Assembly (NCBI GenBank): GCA_022925895.1
Contig: JAKSYS010000148.1
Location: forward strand, 41,665-105,664
Source: Fragilaria crotonensis
Lineage: Eukaryota; Bacillariophyta; Fragilariophyceae; Fragilariales; Fragilariaceae
Direction of reading: 5' to 3'
Length of the DNA: 64,000 nucleotides
Position 1 is the stretch's first letter, and each line of letters starts with the position of its first letter. The position numbers and the translations under genes are program-made. This document shows positions 34,920 to 45,259 of the stretch, one piece after another. A model generated the notes under the pieces. It had not been told where the DNA came from, ran no database searches, and saw only the letters and a program-made list of their open reading frames with translations.

Positions 34920-36287
34920 ATGAACCAAGCCCTCCAACGATGCGGTTTTAACCCCGCAACTGTCAACTACTTGATTGACCAAGGCTTTGCGTCGCCATCC
35001 GACTTGATGCTTGCCTCTGAGTCCGACCTCGACTCGATTGCGAGGACCGTCGGAATGAATCAAGCTCGCGGTGCGGCTGCCAATGTGACGATGCCGTTCA
35101 TAGCTCTTAAGAACTTGAAAGGCTTTCGTTTTTGGGCAGACGAGCGCAAGCGTATCGGTTCCAACGCGGACCCAGAGCTTTTTGTTGCCGCGCTGGTACC
35201 TGTGTTCACTGCTAAGTGCCAAGACTACCAGGAACAAAAAGAAGCGGCGAAGGACGAAGATGCATCCAAGCCTGACAGTTTGAAGAAGTTGGTTAATTGG
35301 GCTCTCTGGAATGAATCCTTTCATAACTACCTACGTCAGATTATTAGCGCCGCCAAGATTCCCCTTATCTACCTTGCTAGAGACGAAAGGGAGCCACCAG
35401 CAGCAGTCCTTGATCCTGCGGACTTCGAGAGTCCAACGGAGTACCTTATCGAAGCGACGGTCTTTGAAGGGCGGCATTACGAACTTGATAACCCTCGCTT
35501 TTATCGCGAATTGAAAACGTTCGTGGTAAACGGAGAAGGTTGGTCCTACATCAAGAAATTTGAGAGGTCCCAAGATGGGAGGAAGGCGTACCTGGCTTTG
35601 AAGACGCAGTGTGAGGGTACAGCATCGAAAATCACACGTAAGAATAAGGCTTACGCGTCGGTTTCAAACGCAACCTACAGCGGATCACGTCGCCAGTACA
35701 AATTCCAGGACTATATTAATACCCATCAGACGGCCCATAACGAGATTCTTGATTGTGACCCGACCGAAGCCGTCCCGGAATCGAAGAAAGTCTCGGATTT
35801 CTTGAAGGGAATTACAGACCCCAAACTGGAATCGGCGGTGTCGGTAGTACTGGGTGATCCGAAAATGTTGAGTGATTTTCAGATGTGCCAACAGTATCTC
35901 TCGACAACGGTCGAGAACAGGGCTACCCTTGAGAAGAGTAAGGAACGGAACATCTCTGGTGTAAAAAGCGGCGACAAGTCTGACAACAAAAAGGTAAAAG
36001 GTGGCAAGTTGCCGAAGGGATTTAAACTAGAAAATAAATGGTACCCGCCGAACATCTTCCGTCTCCTGAGCCAAGAGCAGAAAGATCAGCTCAAGGAATG
36101 GAGCGATAAGAAAGGCAAGAGGTCTGTTGCTGCGATGAAGAAGCAAATCAAAGATGAGCTGAAGAATGAGATGAAGACAAAAGGAGGAGACGACAAGGAT
36201 AGCAACGATGAAGAGTCGAGTGCCGATGATGCCGCCGGAAAAGAGTTTGGCCGTGGCGCTCACAAGAAGAAACAGAAGAAGGGCTGA
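34920..36287 (+). CDS. Copia Gag-like protein (455 aa)
   Basis: Structural protein that would form the virus-like particle. It begins MNQALQRCGFNPATVNYLID, a SAM-like helical N-terminus of the type seen in diatom CoDi Gag (recognition from pattern, not from a search). The middle is helical and charged (LKNLKGFRFWADERKR; ELKTFVVNGEGWSYIKKF); the last 100 residues are Lys/Asp-rich and end KEFGRGAHKKKQKKG. No CCHC zinc knuckle; the basic tail may bind RNA instead. The TGA stop at 36285 is followed by CTAG and pol is in the same frame, so this product may be the unextended form of Gag-Pol. Confidence 0.75.
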   Translation: MNQALQRCGFNPATVNYLIDQGFASPSDLMLASESDLDSIARTVGMNQARGAAANVTMPFIALKNLKGFRFWADERKRIGSNADPELFVAALVPVFTAKCQDYQEQKEAAKDEDASKPDSLKKLVNWALWNESFHNYLRQIISAAKIPLIYLARDEREPPAAVLDPADFESPTEYLIEATVFEGRHYELDNPRFYRELKTFVVNGEGWSYIKKFERSQDGRKAYLALKTQCEGTASKITRKNKAYASVSNATYSGSRRQYKFQDYINTHQTAHNEILDCDPTEAVPESKKVSDFLKGITDPKLESAVSVVLGDPKMLSDFQMCQQYLSTTVENRATLEKSKERNISGVKSGDKSDNKKVKGGKLPKGFKLENKWYPPNIFRLLSQEQKDQLKEWSDKKGKRSVAAMKKQIKDELKNEMKTKGGDDKDSNDEESSADDAAGKEFGRGAHKKKQKKG

Positions 36288-36292
36288 CTAGC
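36285..36292 (+). promoter_or_regulatory. Candidate stop-codon readthrough signal UGA-CUA-G
   Basis: The gag stop reads TGA CTA GCA. Both gag (from 34920) and pol (from 36306) lie in the same frame, with no other stop between 36288 and 39978. UGA followed by CUAG is an established leaky-termination context. A readthrough fusion would supply Pol at low level. Seen: frame and motif; inferred: function. Confidence 0.6.
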
Positions 36293-36305
36293 ACACACGG
36301 TCGCT

Positions 36306-39300
36306 ATGGTTTCGCAGGCCGTGTACTCTATAAATTACGATGCAATGCGAGGAGATGGTCATCGCTCGGGTCGCTGTGAAATGGATTCTCACGCCGATAC
36401 CTGCGTAGCCGGAAGCAATTGCGTTCTTTTGGAATACACTGGACGGACGGCAGACGTAGAGGCCTACTCTCCCGACTACCCTTCGAAGAAGATACCGATA
36501 GCGACGGTGGCGACGGCTTACGATTGCCCGACTTCGGGAGCTACGTTTGTGTTAATCATTAACGAAGCTCTTTATTTCGGAGACTCGCTTTCATTTTCGC
36601 TCCTTTCTCCCAACCAATTGAGAGATAACGATGTACACGTTGATGAACGACATCGACAGCATGCACATGATTCACTTTTTGGCATCTACGTTCCCTCCGA
36701 ACCTCTCAAAATACCATTCACTCTCGACGGCGTGGTCGCCGGATTCGACACACGACCCCCTACCCAAGATGAACTTGACGATGTTAACCTCCATGTTGAA
36801 TTGACCTCTGATGTGGAATGGATTCCTAGCACCTTTGCCCTCTCACTCGCGGAGGAGGAAGTTGCAAATCCAGACGACGAACAGAGGATTTCAAACTTGC
36901 GAGCTCGGCGCGTGAAGGTTCTAGCTTCGAAAACAGCAAAACTACGAATCAAGAGTTGTTTACTGACCCTGGCTGCGACCCAGTATCCATTCGAGATCCA
37001 GATAGCTAACGAGGTCAATGCCCAAGATCATTCGGACGATCCAGTCCTGAGAAGGATTGCGGCTCTGACGATAGCGAAAGAGGACTCGGAGGAGACGTCG
37101 ACAGTAGCGGCAATTCGAACAGGCGACGTTACTTCAAGTCTGACCCCGGAGAACGTGGCACGCCACTGGATGGTTGGAATTGAAACTGCGAGAACGTCAT
37201 TGAAAGTGACGACTCAAAGAGGCGTTAGATCAATTCCAAACCCAGCGACGCGACGCTTCAAAACTCAGATGGCGCACCTGCGTTACCCGAGATTAAAGGG
37301 GATGTTTTATGCTGACATCATGGAGCCCAAGATAAAATCAGTCGATTCACAACGATACGCCCACATCATTGGAAACGGTCGCGGCTTTTCGAAGGCATAT
37401 CCAATGGAGCGGAAGAACGAATCGATTTACGCACTAGATGATTTTGTCAAGAAAGTGGGAATCCCTGAAACTTTGTTGTGTGACAACGACGCGACGATGG
37501 AAGGATGGGGAGAATGGAAGAAACGGGTTCGAAAGTACTCGATCGATCCGAAGTATACCGAACCGTACTCACCATTTCAGAACAAGGCGGAGCTGGATAT
37601 AAGAGAGCTCAAGAGAATGATTCGACGATTTCAAGACAAGACGAGATCTCCTCGAAGACTTTGGAACTATTTGGTTAATCTTTGTGCCAATATAAGGTCT
37701 TTTATCGCGGGGACGCATCCAGATCTACACGGACGGAGTGCCTTCGAGCAAGTGCATGGATGGACACCGGACATTTCGCTCTACGTCATGCATGGTTGGT
37801 ACGACGTTGTTGCCTTCCTCGATAATGACAACGAGCGAAAGTTGGCCTGTTGGCTGGGTCCAGCGGAGGACTACGGCGGCGGGGACGCAGTGTTCCTGCT
37901 ACCGAAATCCGCAAGACCGATCGTCCGAAGCACAGTCTGGGCACTGACTCCAACCGAACGTGCTGATCGCAAGGATGAGATCGAAGACTTGTTAAAATCG
38001 ATCGATGGTAAGATAGGTGACGATCGGACGAACGAGGAGGTGGCAGGAGAGCTCGGCAACGAACAGTTTCCGTTAATCGACATATTCGGGGACCTTAATG
38101 ACGCGACGGAGGAGGATTCGGAAGAGAATACACTCAGAAGATCCGACGCTGATGAATATACCCCAGAAGCATTCGATAAATACTTAACTGCCGAAATCGT
38201 TACCGACCGTGGAGGTGATATACTTCGCGGCACCGTGAAGAGCCGGAAAAGAGACAGTGACGGAAAGCCGATTGGATCGTCGAATCCGAATCCATTACTG
38301 GATACTCGTGAATACTTGGTGTGTTTCGAGGACGGAACGGAGGAGACGTATACTGCGAACCTCATCGCTGAGTGCCTATACTCACAAATTGATGACGAGG
38401 GTCGCAGGCTACAGGTGATGAAAGAAATCACCGATCATGAGAAGGGAAGAAATGCGCTCAGGGATGAAGACGCATATTATTCCACCAAGGCTGGACCGAG
38501 GCCCAAGCGGACTACGCGCGGATGGCGCCTCCTCGTCGAGTGGAACGATGGGTCCAGTTCTTGGGTCTCACTTGCAGACTTGAAGGATTCGTATCCAGTC
38601 AAAGTCGCCGACTATGCAGTCGTTAATAATTTGACACAAGAACCAGCCTTCCGATGGTGGGTTCCGTTTGTACTCAAGAAACGAGCAAGGATCTTGAAGA
38701 AGGTCAAATCCAAATATTGGTCAACTTCGCATAAGTACGGATTGGAACTCCCGAAAAGCGTGGCAGAAGCATTGGCGATCGACAAGAGAACGGGGACGGA
38801 CTTTTGGAGAAAGGCAATTGAAAAGGAAATTCGCAACGTGTTCCCTGCCTTCGAATTCATTGAAGACGACGCCGCTCAAGTTCCACCGGGGTATGGATTC
38901 GTTGACACTTACTTCGTTTTTGATATCAAGATGGACCTCACTCGTAAGGCCAGATTGGTGGCAAGGGGTAGTATGACTGAGGCAACGAAGGAGGAAACTT
39001 TTGCATCGGTCGTTAGCAGGGATACCGTGAGACTCTTCTTTCTCTTGGCCGCTCTCAATGACTTAGAACTCTTATCGTGTGACATCCAGAATGCATATCT
39101 TGCCGCGCCGAACAAGGAGAAAGTATGGACGAAGTTCACCGATCAACTCGGTCCTGAGTACAACGGAAAGAGAGCAATAATCGCGAAGGCACTTTATGGT
39201 TTACGTTCAAGCGGAAGATCCTTTCGAGATTATTTAGCTTTGAATTTGAGAGAGATGGGTTTCGTATCGTCCAAGGCCGATCCAGACCTTTGGATGAGAA

Positions 39301-39980
39301 GCGCGCTCAAGCCAGACGGGGACAAGGTTTACGAATACGTTATCTCGTATGTCGACGACCTTATATTCCAAGGGATCAACCCGAAAGAGTTCATGGGCTC
39401 GTTAGGACAGCGTTTTACCTTGAAACCTGGGAGCATCAAAGAACCTGATACGTACCTTGGAGTTGATGTGAAGAAATTCCGAATTCCGAACAGCGACGAC
39501 CCCGACAAGGTGAGATGGTCATTCGAATCAACTTCGTATGTCAAGAAAGCCATCACGGATTTGGAGCAGGAGCTTGGTGAAGCCGATCTCAGGTTGCTAC
39601 CTAGTGCAAAGACACCTTTGTCGAGCGGATACCGACCTGAATTGGATTTATCGCCCGAGCTAGGCAGCAAGCAACTGAATTATTTTCAAGGGTTGATTGG
39701 GGTACTTCGATGGATATGTGAGATAGGGAGGATTGACATCCTGATGCCCGTGTCGTTGATGTCTCGATACTTGGTCTCGGCAAGGCAAGGACACCTGGAA
39801 CAAGTCTTCCACATTTTCGCATATTTGAAGCACCACCCGAGGTCCACAATGGTATTCGATGACACAATTCCGACGTTCCGCGGTGAGCGTTTCGTCAAGT
39901 GCGATTGGTCCGAGTTCTACCCGAGGCAGCCGAAGCGTTACCGGAAAACATGCCAATCCCGAGAGGTAAAGAGGTCGTAA
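36306..39980 (+). CDS. Copia Pol: protease, integrase, reverse transcriptase, RNase H start (1224 aa)
   Basis: Enzymatic polyprotein. Aspartic protease: CEMDSHADTCVAG with DSHADT in place of the usual DSGAT/S. A leader ENVARHWMVGIETARTSLKV precedes the integrase, whose D,D,E residues are in GMFYADIMEP, LLCDNDATMEGW and NKAELDIRELK. Reverse transcriptase: ARLVARGSMTE, SCDIQNAYLAAP, KALYGLRSSGRSFRDYL and the catalytic YVISYVDDLIFQG, then LGVDVKKF. RNase H begins with VKCDWSEFYP, where the frame is lost: one base is missing in the CCC run at 39920-39922. The next stretch, with CFVDADHAG and GSELLAMR, is in another frame (39899-40306), and a second missing T at 40220-40222 precedes CDNSAVVTNARPE and LADILTKLMPG, ending at 40434. 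Confidence 0.9.
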   Translation: MVSQAVYSINYDAMRGDGHRSGRCEMDSHADTCVAGSNCVLLEYTGRTADVEAYSPDYPSKKIPIATVATAYDCPTSGATFVLIINEALYFGDSLSFSLLSPNQLRDNDVHVDERHRQHAHDSLFGIYVPSEPLKIPFTLDGVVAGFDTRPPTQDELDDVNLHVELTSDVEWIPSTFALSLAEEEVANPDDEQRISNLRARRVKVLASKTAKLRIKSCLLTLAATQYPFEIQIANEVNAQDHSDDPVLRRIAALTIAKEDSEETSTVAAIRTGDVTSSLTPENVARHWMVGIETARTSLKVTTQRGVRSIPNPATRRFKTQMAHLRYPRLKGMFYADIMEPKIKSVDSQRYAHIIGNGRGFSKAYPMERKNESIYALDDFVKKVGIPETLLCDNDATMEGWGEWKKRVRKYSIDPKYTEPYSPFQNKAELDIRELKRMIRRFQDKTRSPRRLWNYLVNLCANIRSFIAGTHPDLHGRSAFEQVHGWTPDISLYVMHGWYDVVAFLDNDNERKLACWLGPAEDYGGGDAVFLLPKSARPIVRSTVWALTPTERADRKDEIEDLLKSIDGKIGDDRTNEEVAGELGNEQFPLIDIFGDLNDATEEDSEENTLRRSDADEYTPEAFDKYLTAEIVTDRGGDILRGTVKSRKRDSDGKPIGSSNPNPLLDTREYLVCFEDGTEETYTANLIAECLYSQIDDEGRRLQVMKEITDHEKGRNALRDEDAYYSTKAGPRPKRTTRGWRLLVEWNDGSSSWVSLADLKDSYPVKVADYAVVNNLTQEPAFRWWVPFVLKKRARILKKVKSKYWSTSHKYGLELPKSVAEALAIDKRTGTDFWRKAIEKEIRNVFPAFEFIEDDAAQVPPGYGFVDTYFVFDIKMDLTRKARLVARGSMTEATKEETFASVVSRDTVRLFFLLAALNDLELLSCDIQNAYLAAPNKEKVWTKFTDQLGPEYNGKRAIIAKALYGLRSSGRSFRDYLALNLREMGFVSSKADPDLWMRSALKPDGDKVYEYVISYVDDLIFQGINPKEFMGSLGQRFTLKPGSIKEPDTYLGVDVKKFRIPNSDDPDKVRWSFESTSYVKKAITDLEQELGEADLRLLPSAKTPLSSGYRPELDLSPELGSKQLNYFQGLIGVLRWICEIGRIDILMPVSLMSRYLVSARQGHLEQVFHIFAYLKHHPRSTMVFDDTIPTFRGERFVKCDWSEFYPRQPKRYRKTCQSREVKRS

Positions 39981-40434
39981 TGACCTGTTTCGTGGACGCC
40001 GACCATGCCGGGTGTCGGGAGACGAGACGTTCGCACTCAGGAATATTGATATTTGTCAATCGCGCACCGATATTGTGGTACTCTAAGCGGCAGAATACGG
40101 TGGAAGCATCGACCTATGGATCGGAGTTACTGGCCATGCGTTTATCGATCGAGATGATCGAGGGTTTACGGTATAAACTGCGGATGATGGGAGTGCCATT
40201 GTCCGAAGAGTGTGCAGTCTTTGTGATAACTCAGCGGTTGTTACGAACGCGCGACCGGAATCGACTCTCAAGAAAAAGCATGCGGCCATTAACTTCCATC
40301 GTGTAAGAGAAGCCATTGCTGCGGGGACAATCAAAGTTGCGAAAGAGAATACGCAAACAAACCTGGCTGATATCTTGACTAAGTTGATGCCAGGATCAAA
40401 GATGAAGGAGTTACTCGAGAACATCTTGTGGTAA
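39899..40434 (+). pseudogene. Copia RNase H domain, split over two further frames
   Basis: RNase H acidic residues are all present (CFVDADHAG, GSELLAMR, CDNSAVV), followed by the typical Copia end LADILTK and KELLENILW. The domain is continuous with Pol if one base is restored in each of two homopolymer runs (39920-39922 CCC and 40220-40222 TTT). As written it could not be made with the polymerase. Confidence 0.8.
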
Positions 40435-40626
40435 CTGGGGACGTGACGCCCGGGGACGCGAAACGAAAGAAGGGGACCCAAACGAAACTGTCGAGAAACA
40501 GTAGATCGGTTACCAGGTTTTCAGTTAAGGTAATCAATCGGGGCCTCTGTCGCAGGGAGTCAAGTGTAAGGTCATCAATCGAAGAAACGCCTCTGTCTAA
40601 CGATATTAGTCCAGAGTCGCGGGGAC

Positions 40627-40814
40627 TGTTGATACAGCATGCATACAATATGATGCATGCATAGTACTGGAAGACTACAGTACTGGAGGACGACAGTACG
40701 GACTACAGACTACAGAGAGAAGGCTTATATTTTCGTTGATCGACTAGATTTAATGCATAGATGACCTTGACATGCTTTATCATTGAATCGATGCTGATCA
40801 CGTAGAGTTATGAG
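40627..40814 (+). repeat. 3' LTR (188 bp)
   Basis: Identical to the 5' LTR. It is preceded by a purine-rich AGAGTCGCGGGGAC that could serve as polypurine tract. Confidence 0.9.
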
Positions 40815-40985
40815 GATGTCGGATGAAACAAGCGGTCGCTCAATGGCTCATAGACTCATAGTTCATACTTCTGGAGACCTTGAGTGCATCGATACAACCA
40901 GAATTTTTACACGTTTGATCGTTTTCACTTGTTAACAGCCTTCTCAAGCATTGATCAGCGCGGTTATCATCAGCTGCGATCTGGA

Positions 40986-43900
40986 ATGAACGTCCTAGTC
41001 GTCACTTCTCCGGATTCGACATCTGCGAAAGCTGCTGAACAAGGACCTCTGAAACGATTCCATTCCTCTTCTACATCTTTCTTTGACAAGACTATCTCAA
41101 CGCATGATCCATACAATACTCGGTGCGGCAGTGGAGGAGGGACGTTGGCTGCCTTGATGCTTGCAAATCCTCCCGCTCGTTCTAAAGATTCCTCCATTTC
41201 GGCGACCGCTTGTCCGACTTCCGTCGCTGCTCCAGAACAAGCTCCCACAGTCTTGATTGTTCACGCTGGAGGCGAGTCGTCGCGATGTCCAACCCAAATG
41301 GTGTTGGGCAAATCATGGACTACCTTGCCATGCCGTGAAAATGGCGACGACAATGTATCGTCGATTCAAACACCAACCTTCTGCATCATCCGGCAACTAC
41401 AAGAAACCTTGTTGCGAAATATTCCGCAGGGAGTGTCGTGGTTGCCGCCAGCGATACTCTATTGCGGCTACCATTTGATGATACTACTATTGACTGGAGT
41501 AGAATGCACGTTCATGGTCAAGACCAGCACCAGGACGATGCTCACGTGGTCCTGGGAGTAGCAGTACCTGCGCCTTTGGAGACCGCCAAGAATCATGGTG
41601 TGTACGTCTTGGCAGCACAATCGCAAAACGTACAGACAGATCCTAGCGATTGTTCAGTCCAGAGTTCCGCTAAGACCATTCAGCCGATTCATGATTTTCT
41701 GCAAAAGCCAACGGTCGATGCAATGAATAAATGCGGTGCCGTTTTCCCGCACCCAGTTACAGACGAGCCAAGCGCCTGGATCGATACTGGGATTGTCGTG
41801 TTTCTACCCAAGGCTGCAGCTGCCTTACGAGAACTGGCGCAGCAGGAATTGTCGTGTTGTTGCTGGGATGGATTGCAAGGCATGTGGGAAAGGCATAAAC
41901 TGTCGTCCACAGGAGACGAAAATCCTAGCTCAATAGATGACTTTGCTCATGCACATGCTATGAAAGTTGACTTGTACACTCATATGATGATGGCCTTGGC
42001 GACGCATTCGTCAGAGACCTCGACACTTGAAGAATACCTCAGGCGGCACAATGACTTACCAGAAAACATTTTGACAGGTATTTATCAACGATTGTCACCC
42101 TTTCAACTCCAAACCCTACTCGTCCCCGATGGACAGTTTCTTCACTTGGGCACAAGCAAGGAACTGGTGCAATTCTTGGTGCAGGGAACGAGGGATCTTC
42201 AAGGAGATGGTGTTCCATCGCCAGATGCCTTGCGTACCCGCTTGATTGCCGATGATATGCAATTAGCATCGGAATACCAATCCCTTCTCGTTCCCTCACC
42301 ATATTTGAACCCATCAACGACGAATCATCACATGTGTTGCTATAACTCGCTCATACAAACTACTGGGAAACTTCAAATCGGGCAAGGCTGCGTCCTGGAG
42401 CATGTTCATGTTCAACATGGAACGGTGGACATATGCATTGGTGAAGGGTGTCTAATCAGCGGTTGGAGAGGAGACCTTGGGTCAACGCCATCCAAATCCA
42501 ATATTGTAATCCCCAGCAAGACGTGTCTGCAAGTTATCCCACTTGTTGAGGAACAAAAGTTTGTGATCATGGTGTTTGGATTGGAAGATAACATCAAGGA
42601 TTGGCACAAAGTCCACGGAGTAGATGCTGGGGTATTCCTTCAAATGACGGGAATGGACGACTTATGGGATTCACAAGAAAAACAGATGCTTTGGACAGCA
42701 AAATTGCATCCCGTCGTGACAGAGATTGATTTGCCAGAGCTGTTTGCATGGGTCCAAGAACTGCAGGAGACAGGTGAAATCATCCAATGCACGGCATCAC
42801 TGAACTTTTATAAGTCACACCGCCGGCTTTCTCTTGAACAGATTCGAAGGCTCTCAGATGCACAAAAGAATGGGATTATCGTCATGACTTAGAACACATT
42901 GTCCTTCCAGTGCACATAAACTTGCTGAATCGCAAGCATGTAGAGTGCCGTGGGGAACTGAACGTCAAAACACTCTCGACCCTCTCCGATGTTTGCCAAA
43001 AGGCTGTTATGACTGTGATGTATGATGTCAGTGGGCGAGCCTTCATGGTAGCTAGCGCCATGTTTGCTGATCACCAGTTGCAAGATGCTGTCGTTGAAGA
43101 CATTCCGATTTCGCTGCAACAGATTTTGGACGACCTCCTGAACAGTCCTGACAATCGCATCAACTCTTGCAAGGCACTTTTCGAGGAATGCAAGATCTAC
43201 TGCGATCGCAACTCAGGACTTCAGACGACAACGGCCTCCTTGGCATTGGAGCGTGCGGCCTCGATCATGACTGAGCTGTGTGTCCGTGGAACCCATATGC
43301 CCACCTTTGAACGCACTGCCCCGGCAGTAACAAACGGCTGGATTCTCGCCACTGCTCCAGTTAGAGTAGACTTGTCGGGAGGATGGAGTGACACGCCTCC
43401 GATTTGTTTTGAGTATGGCGGAGCGGTGGCTGGTCTTGCAGTGACGGTGGACGGCATGAAACCTCTATCAAGTCGATGCCGGATTATTCCCGGTGGCTCG
43501 GGCATTTACATTTGTACGGAATCACGAGATGCGATTACTGGGGAGCTTCAGAGTTATGCAAGTTCGAAGCTTTCTATAGTGAGTGATCTGGATGACTGCC
43601 GCAATCCACATGCTGATTGCGCTTTGATCAAATGTGCGCTTGTATACCTCGGACTGCTATCCGATGATGCAGCTCCTTCCCAAGATTTGCAACCGTTTTT
43701 GAGGAGATTTTGTGGCTTGAACCATCAGGTCGGGCTTGAAATCGTGTCGACATCTCTCCTTCCCAGAGGTTCAGGCATGGGAACTTCGTCTATTCTGGCT
43801 GGCTGCGTTCTTGCTTGTCTGGCCCGCTGTGTCGGAATCGACTTGCATGAAAATGACGACTTGCGTCTCGTTTCTGTAGTTCTGGAGCTGGAACAACTTT

Positions 43901-44565
43901 TAACATGTGGCGGCGGTTGGCAGGACCAGATTGGAGGGCTGTTTGGAGGATTCAAACTCGGGACGTCAAAGGCATATGAGTTTCCTGTGATTGCACATGT
44001 CCAGCGTACGCCGTTGAAACAATCAACCATCGCAAAGCTAGATGACCGCTTGATCCTCGTTTTTTCTGGTCAAACTCGCCTTGCAAAAAATATACTACAA
44101 CAGGTACTGCATCGATGGTCACGGCGAACACCAGAGATTGTTGATACGGTCCAAGCGTTGGTTCAAGGCGCGCATCGAGCAAGCCGGGCTCTCGTTGACG
44201 AAGATTTGGATACTGTCGCACAATGCCTCAACAATTATTGGAGACTAAAGAAGACAATGGCTGGAGATGACAGTGGTGTGGAACCAGAAGTTGTTCGGCA
44301 TGTCTTTGCCGAGCTGTTCGAGCGGAACGAGATTGTTGCTGGGTCTCTTTGTGGTGCTGGGGGCGGAGGATTCATGGTGTTGCTCGCTTCGGAGGGGCGA
44401 ACCATGGATGATGTCAAATCTACGTTTGACAAGGAGATACTGCCCTTCCATAAGGACGCTGCGGCCTTTACTTGGCACAAGGGTCAAGTTTCCGAGAAGG
44501 GCCTGGCAACTACGATCCTACCTTTGACGGCGGATGCATTTGACATTGCATGGCACATGTCTTGA
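40986..44565 (+). CDS. FKP: Bifunctional L-fucokinase / GDP-fucose pyrophosphorylase, interrupted by two single-base frame breaks
   Basis: Salvage enzyme: phosphorylates L-fucose and converts fucose-1-phosphate with GTP to GDP-fucose. ATG at 40986. The pyrophosphorylase half has RCGSGGGTLAALM, the nucleotide-binding loop of the family, VLIVHAGGESSR and, after the first break, SVVVAASDTLLRLPF, then beta-helix-like repeats. The GHMP kinase half has APVRVDLSGGWSDTPP, SLLPRGSGMGTSSILAG, the P-loop, and CGGGWQDQIGG and GSLCGAGGGGFMVLL. It needs one extra G in GGG at 41429-41431 and one extra A in AAAA at 42864-42867 to read through; then it is about 1,190 residues, close to the plant enzyme. All catalytic motifs are intact, so recent inactivation or consensus error is likelier than old decay. 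The Copia 3' LTR ends only 171 bp upstream of the ATG. Confidence 0.85.
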
Positions 44566-45259
44566 GGCGAAGTCAGACAATGTCCTTTTTTCCAGACGAG
44601 CAATGGCAACATCTGTTCACAGCTCAGCGCTGGAGCATCTCAAGATTTGGTCTGGACAACGTTGATGGTATAGGTAGTCATATTATCATCAGCGATGGCT
44701 AAGCCAAAGTTCATGTATCAACTTCTGCTACCAATATTAGGAAGAAATCGCACGGTCGTGTGCTCGAAGTTATCGTTTTAGTAATAAACATGCAACGCAT
44801 TTGTGTTGAGCTTCAGGAGTTTGCAAGTCAAGCACGGATATCTTCTTACCTCGGTGAAAGGTCATGGTCGTACGTGTAAGCGACAGTTGTACCATGATGT
44901 CTTCATTGACAGCCAAAGAGACTTACATTCGAATCCATTCTCTCGTAGTACACTCAGTCGGATATCACATGTGCGATGCAAGAAGAGAAGGGGAAAAGGT
45001 TTGTTTGTAATCTAAGGTAGGAGTCAACAACAGCTGTGGTAGACCAACAAGTTACGCAATTGGATAAGCTTGGGAACCAAAAGGAAAATCAGCAATGATG
45101 TCTTGTTAACTATATGAAATGTGTTACCTCAGATAACAGCAAATCATACCGTGGGGTACGACAGTATCGGCCCGACGTCAACACCTCCCCTGTCTTACTA
45201 TGATCTCCATGCTACAAAAGCACGAATTCAAAACTTCACAAGGATATTTCCCCAGGTAA
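44566..45259. other. Convergent intergenic region, nothing recognised
   Basis: About 690 bp between the ends of the fucokinase and HPRT genes. Only short unsupported frames, no repeats noted. Confidence 0.5.

Larger units (their letters stand above)
34302..40814 (+). mobile_element. LTR retrotransposon, Ty1/Copia type (diatom CoDi-like), 6.5 kb
   Basis: Two 188-bp LTRs, identical as read, bracket gag and pol in the order protease, integrase, reverse transcriptase, RNase H, which defines Copia. The integrase leader has no HHCC finger that I can see, and Gag has no CCHC knuckle. The LTRs begin TGTTGATACA but end in TTATGAG, not the usual CA. The 5 bp outside the ends (CTTTA left, GATGT right) do not match, so no target-site duplication is visible. 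The left flank is the decayed exonuclease gene and the right flank is the fucokinase promoter. Identical LTRs suggest a young insertion, but RNase H has two frame breaks. Confidence 0.9.

Noticed and set aside
40884-40986. Earlier GTG start for the fucokinase frame at 40884
   Set aside because: The family N-terminus (VLVVTSP) begins right after the ATG at 40986; the extension has no family character.
41421-42900. Programmed frameshifting in the fucokinase gene
   Set aside because: The shift sites are plain GGG and AAAA runs without a slippery heptamer and without a visible downstream stem; two shifts in one cellular gene would be unlikely.
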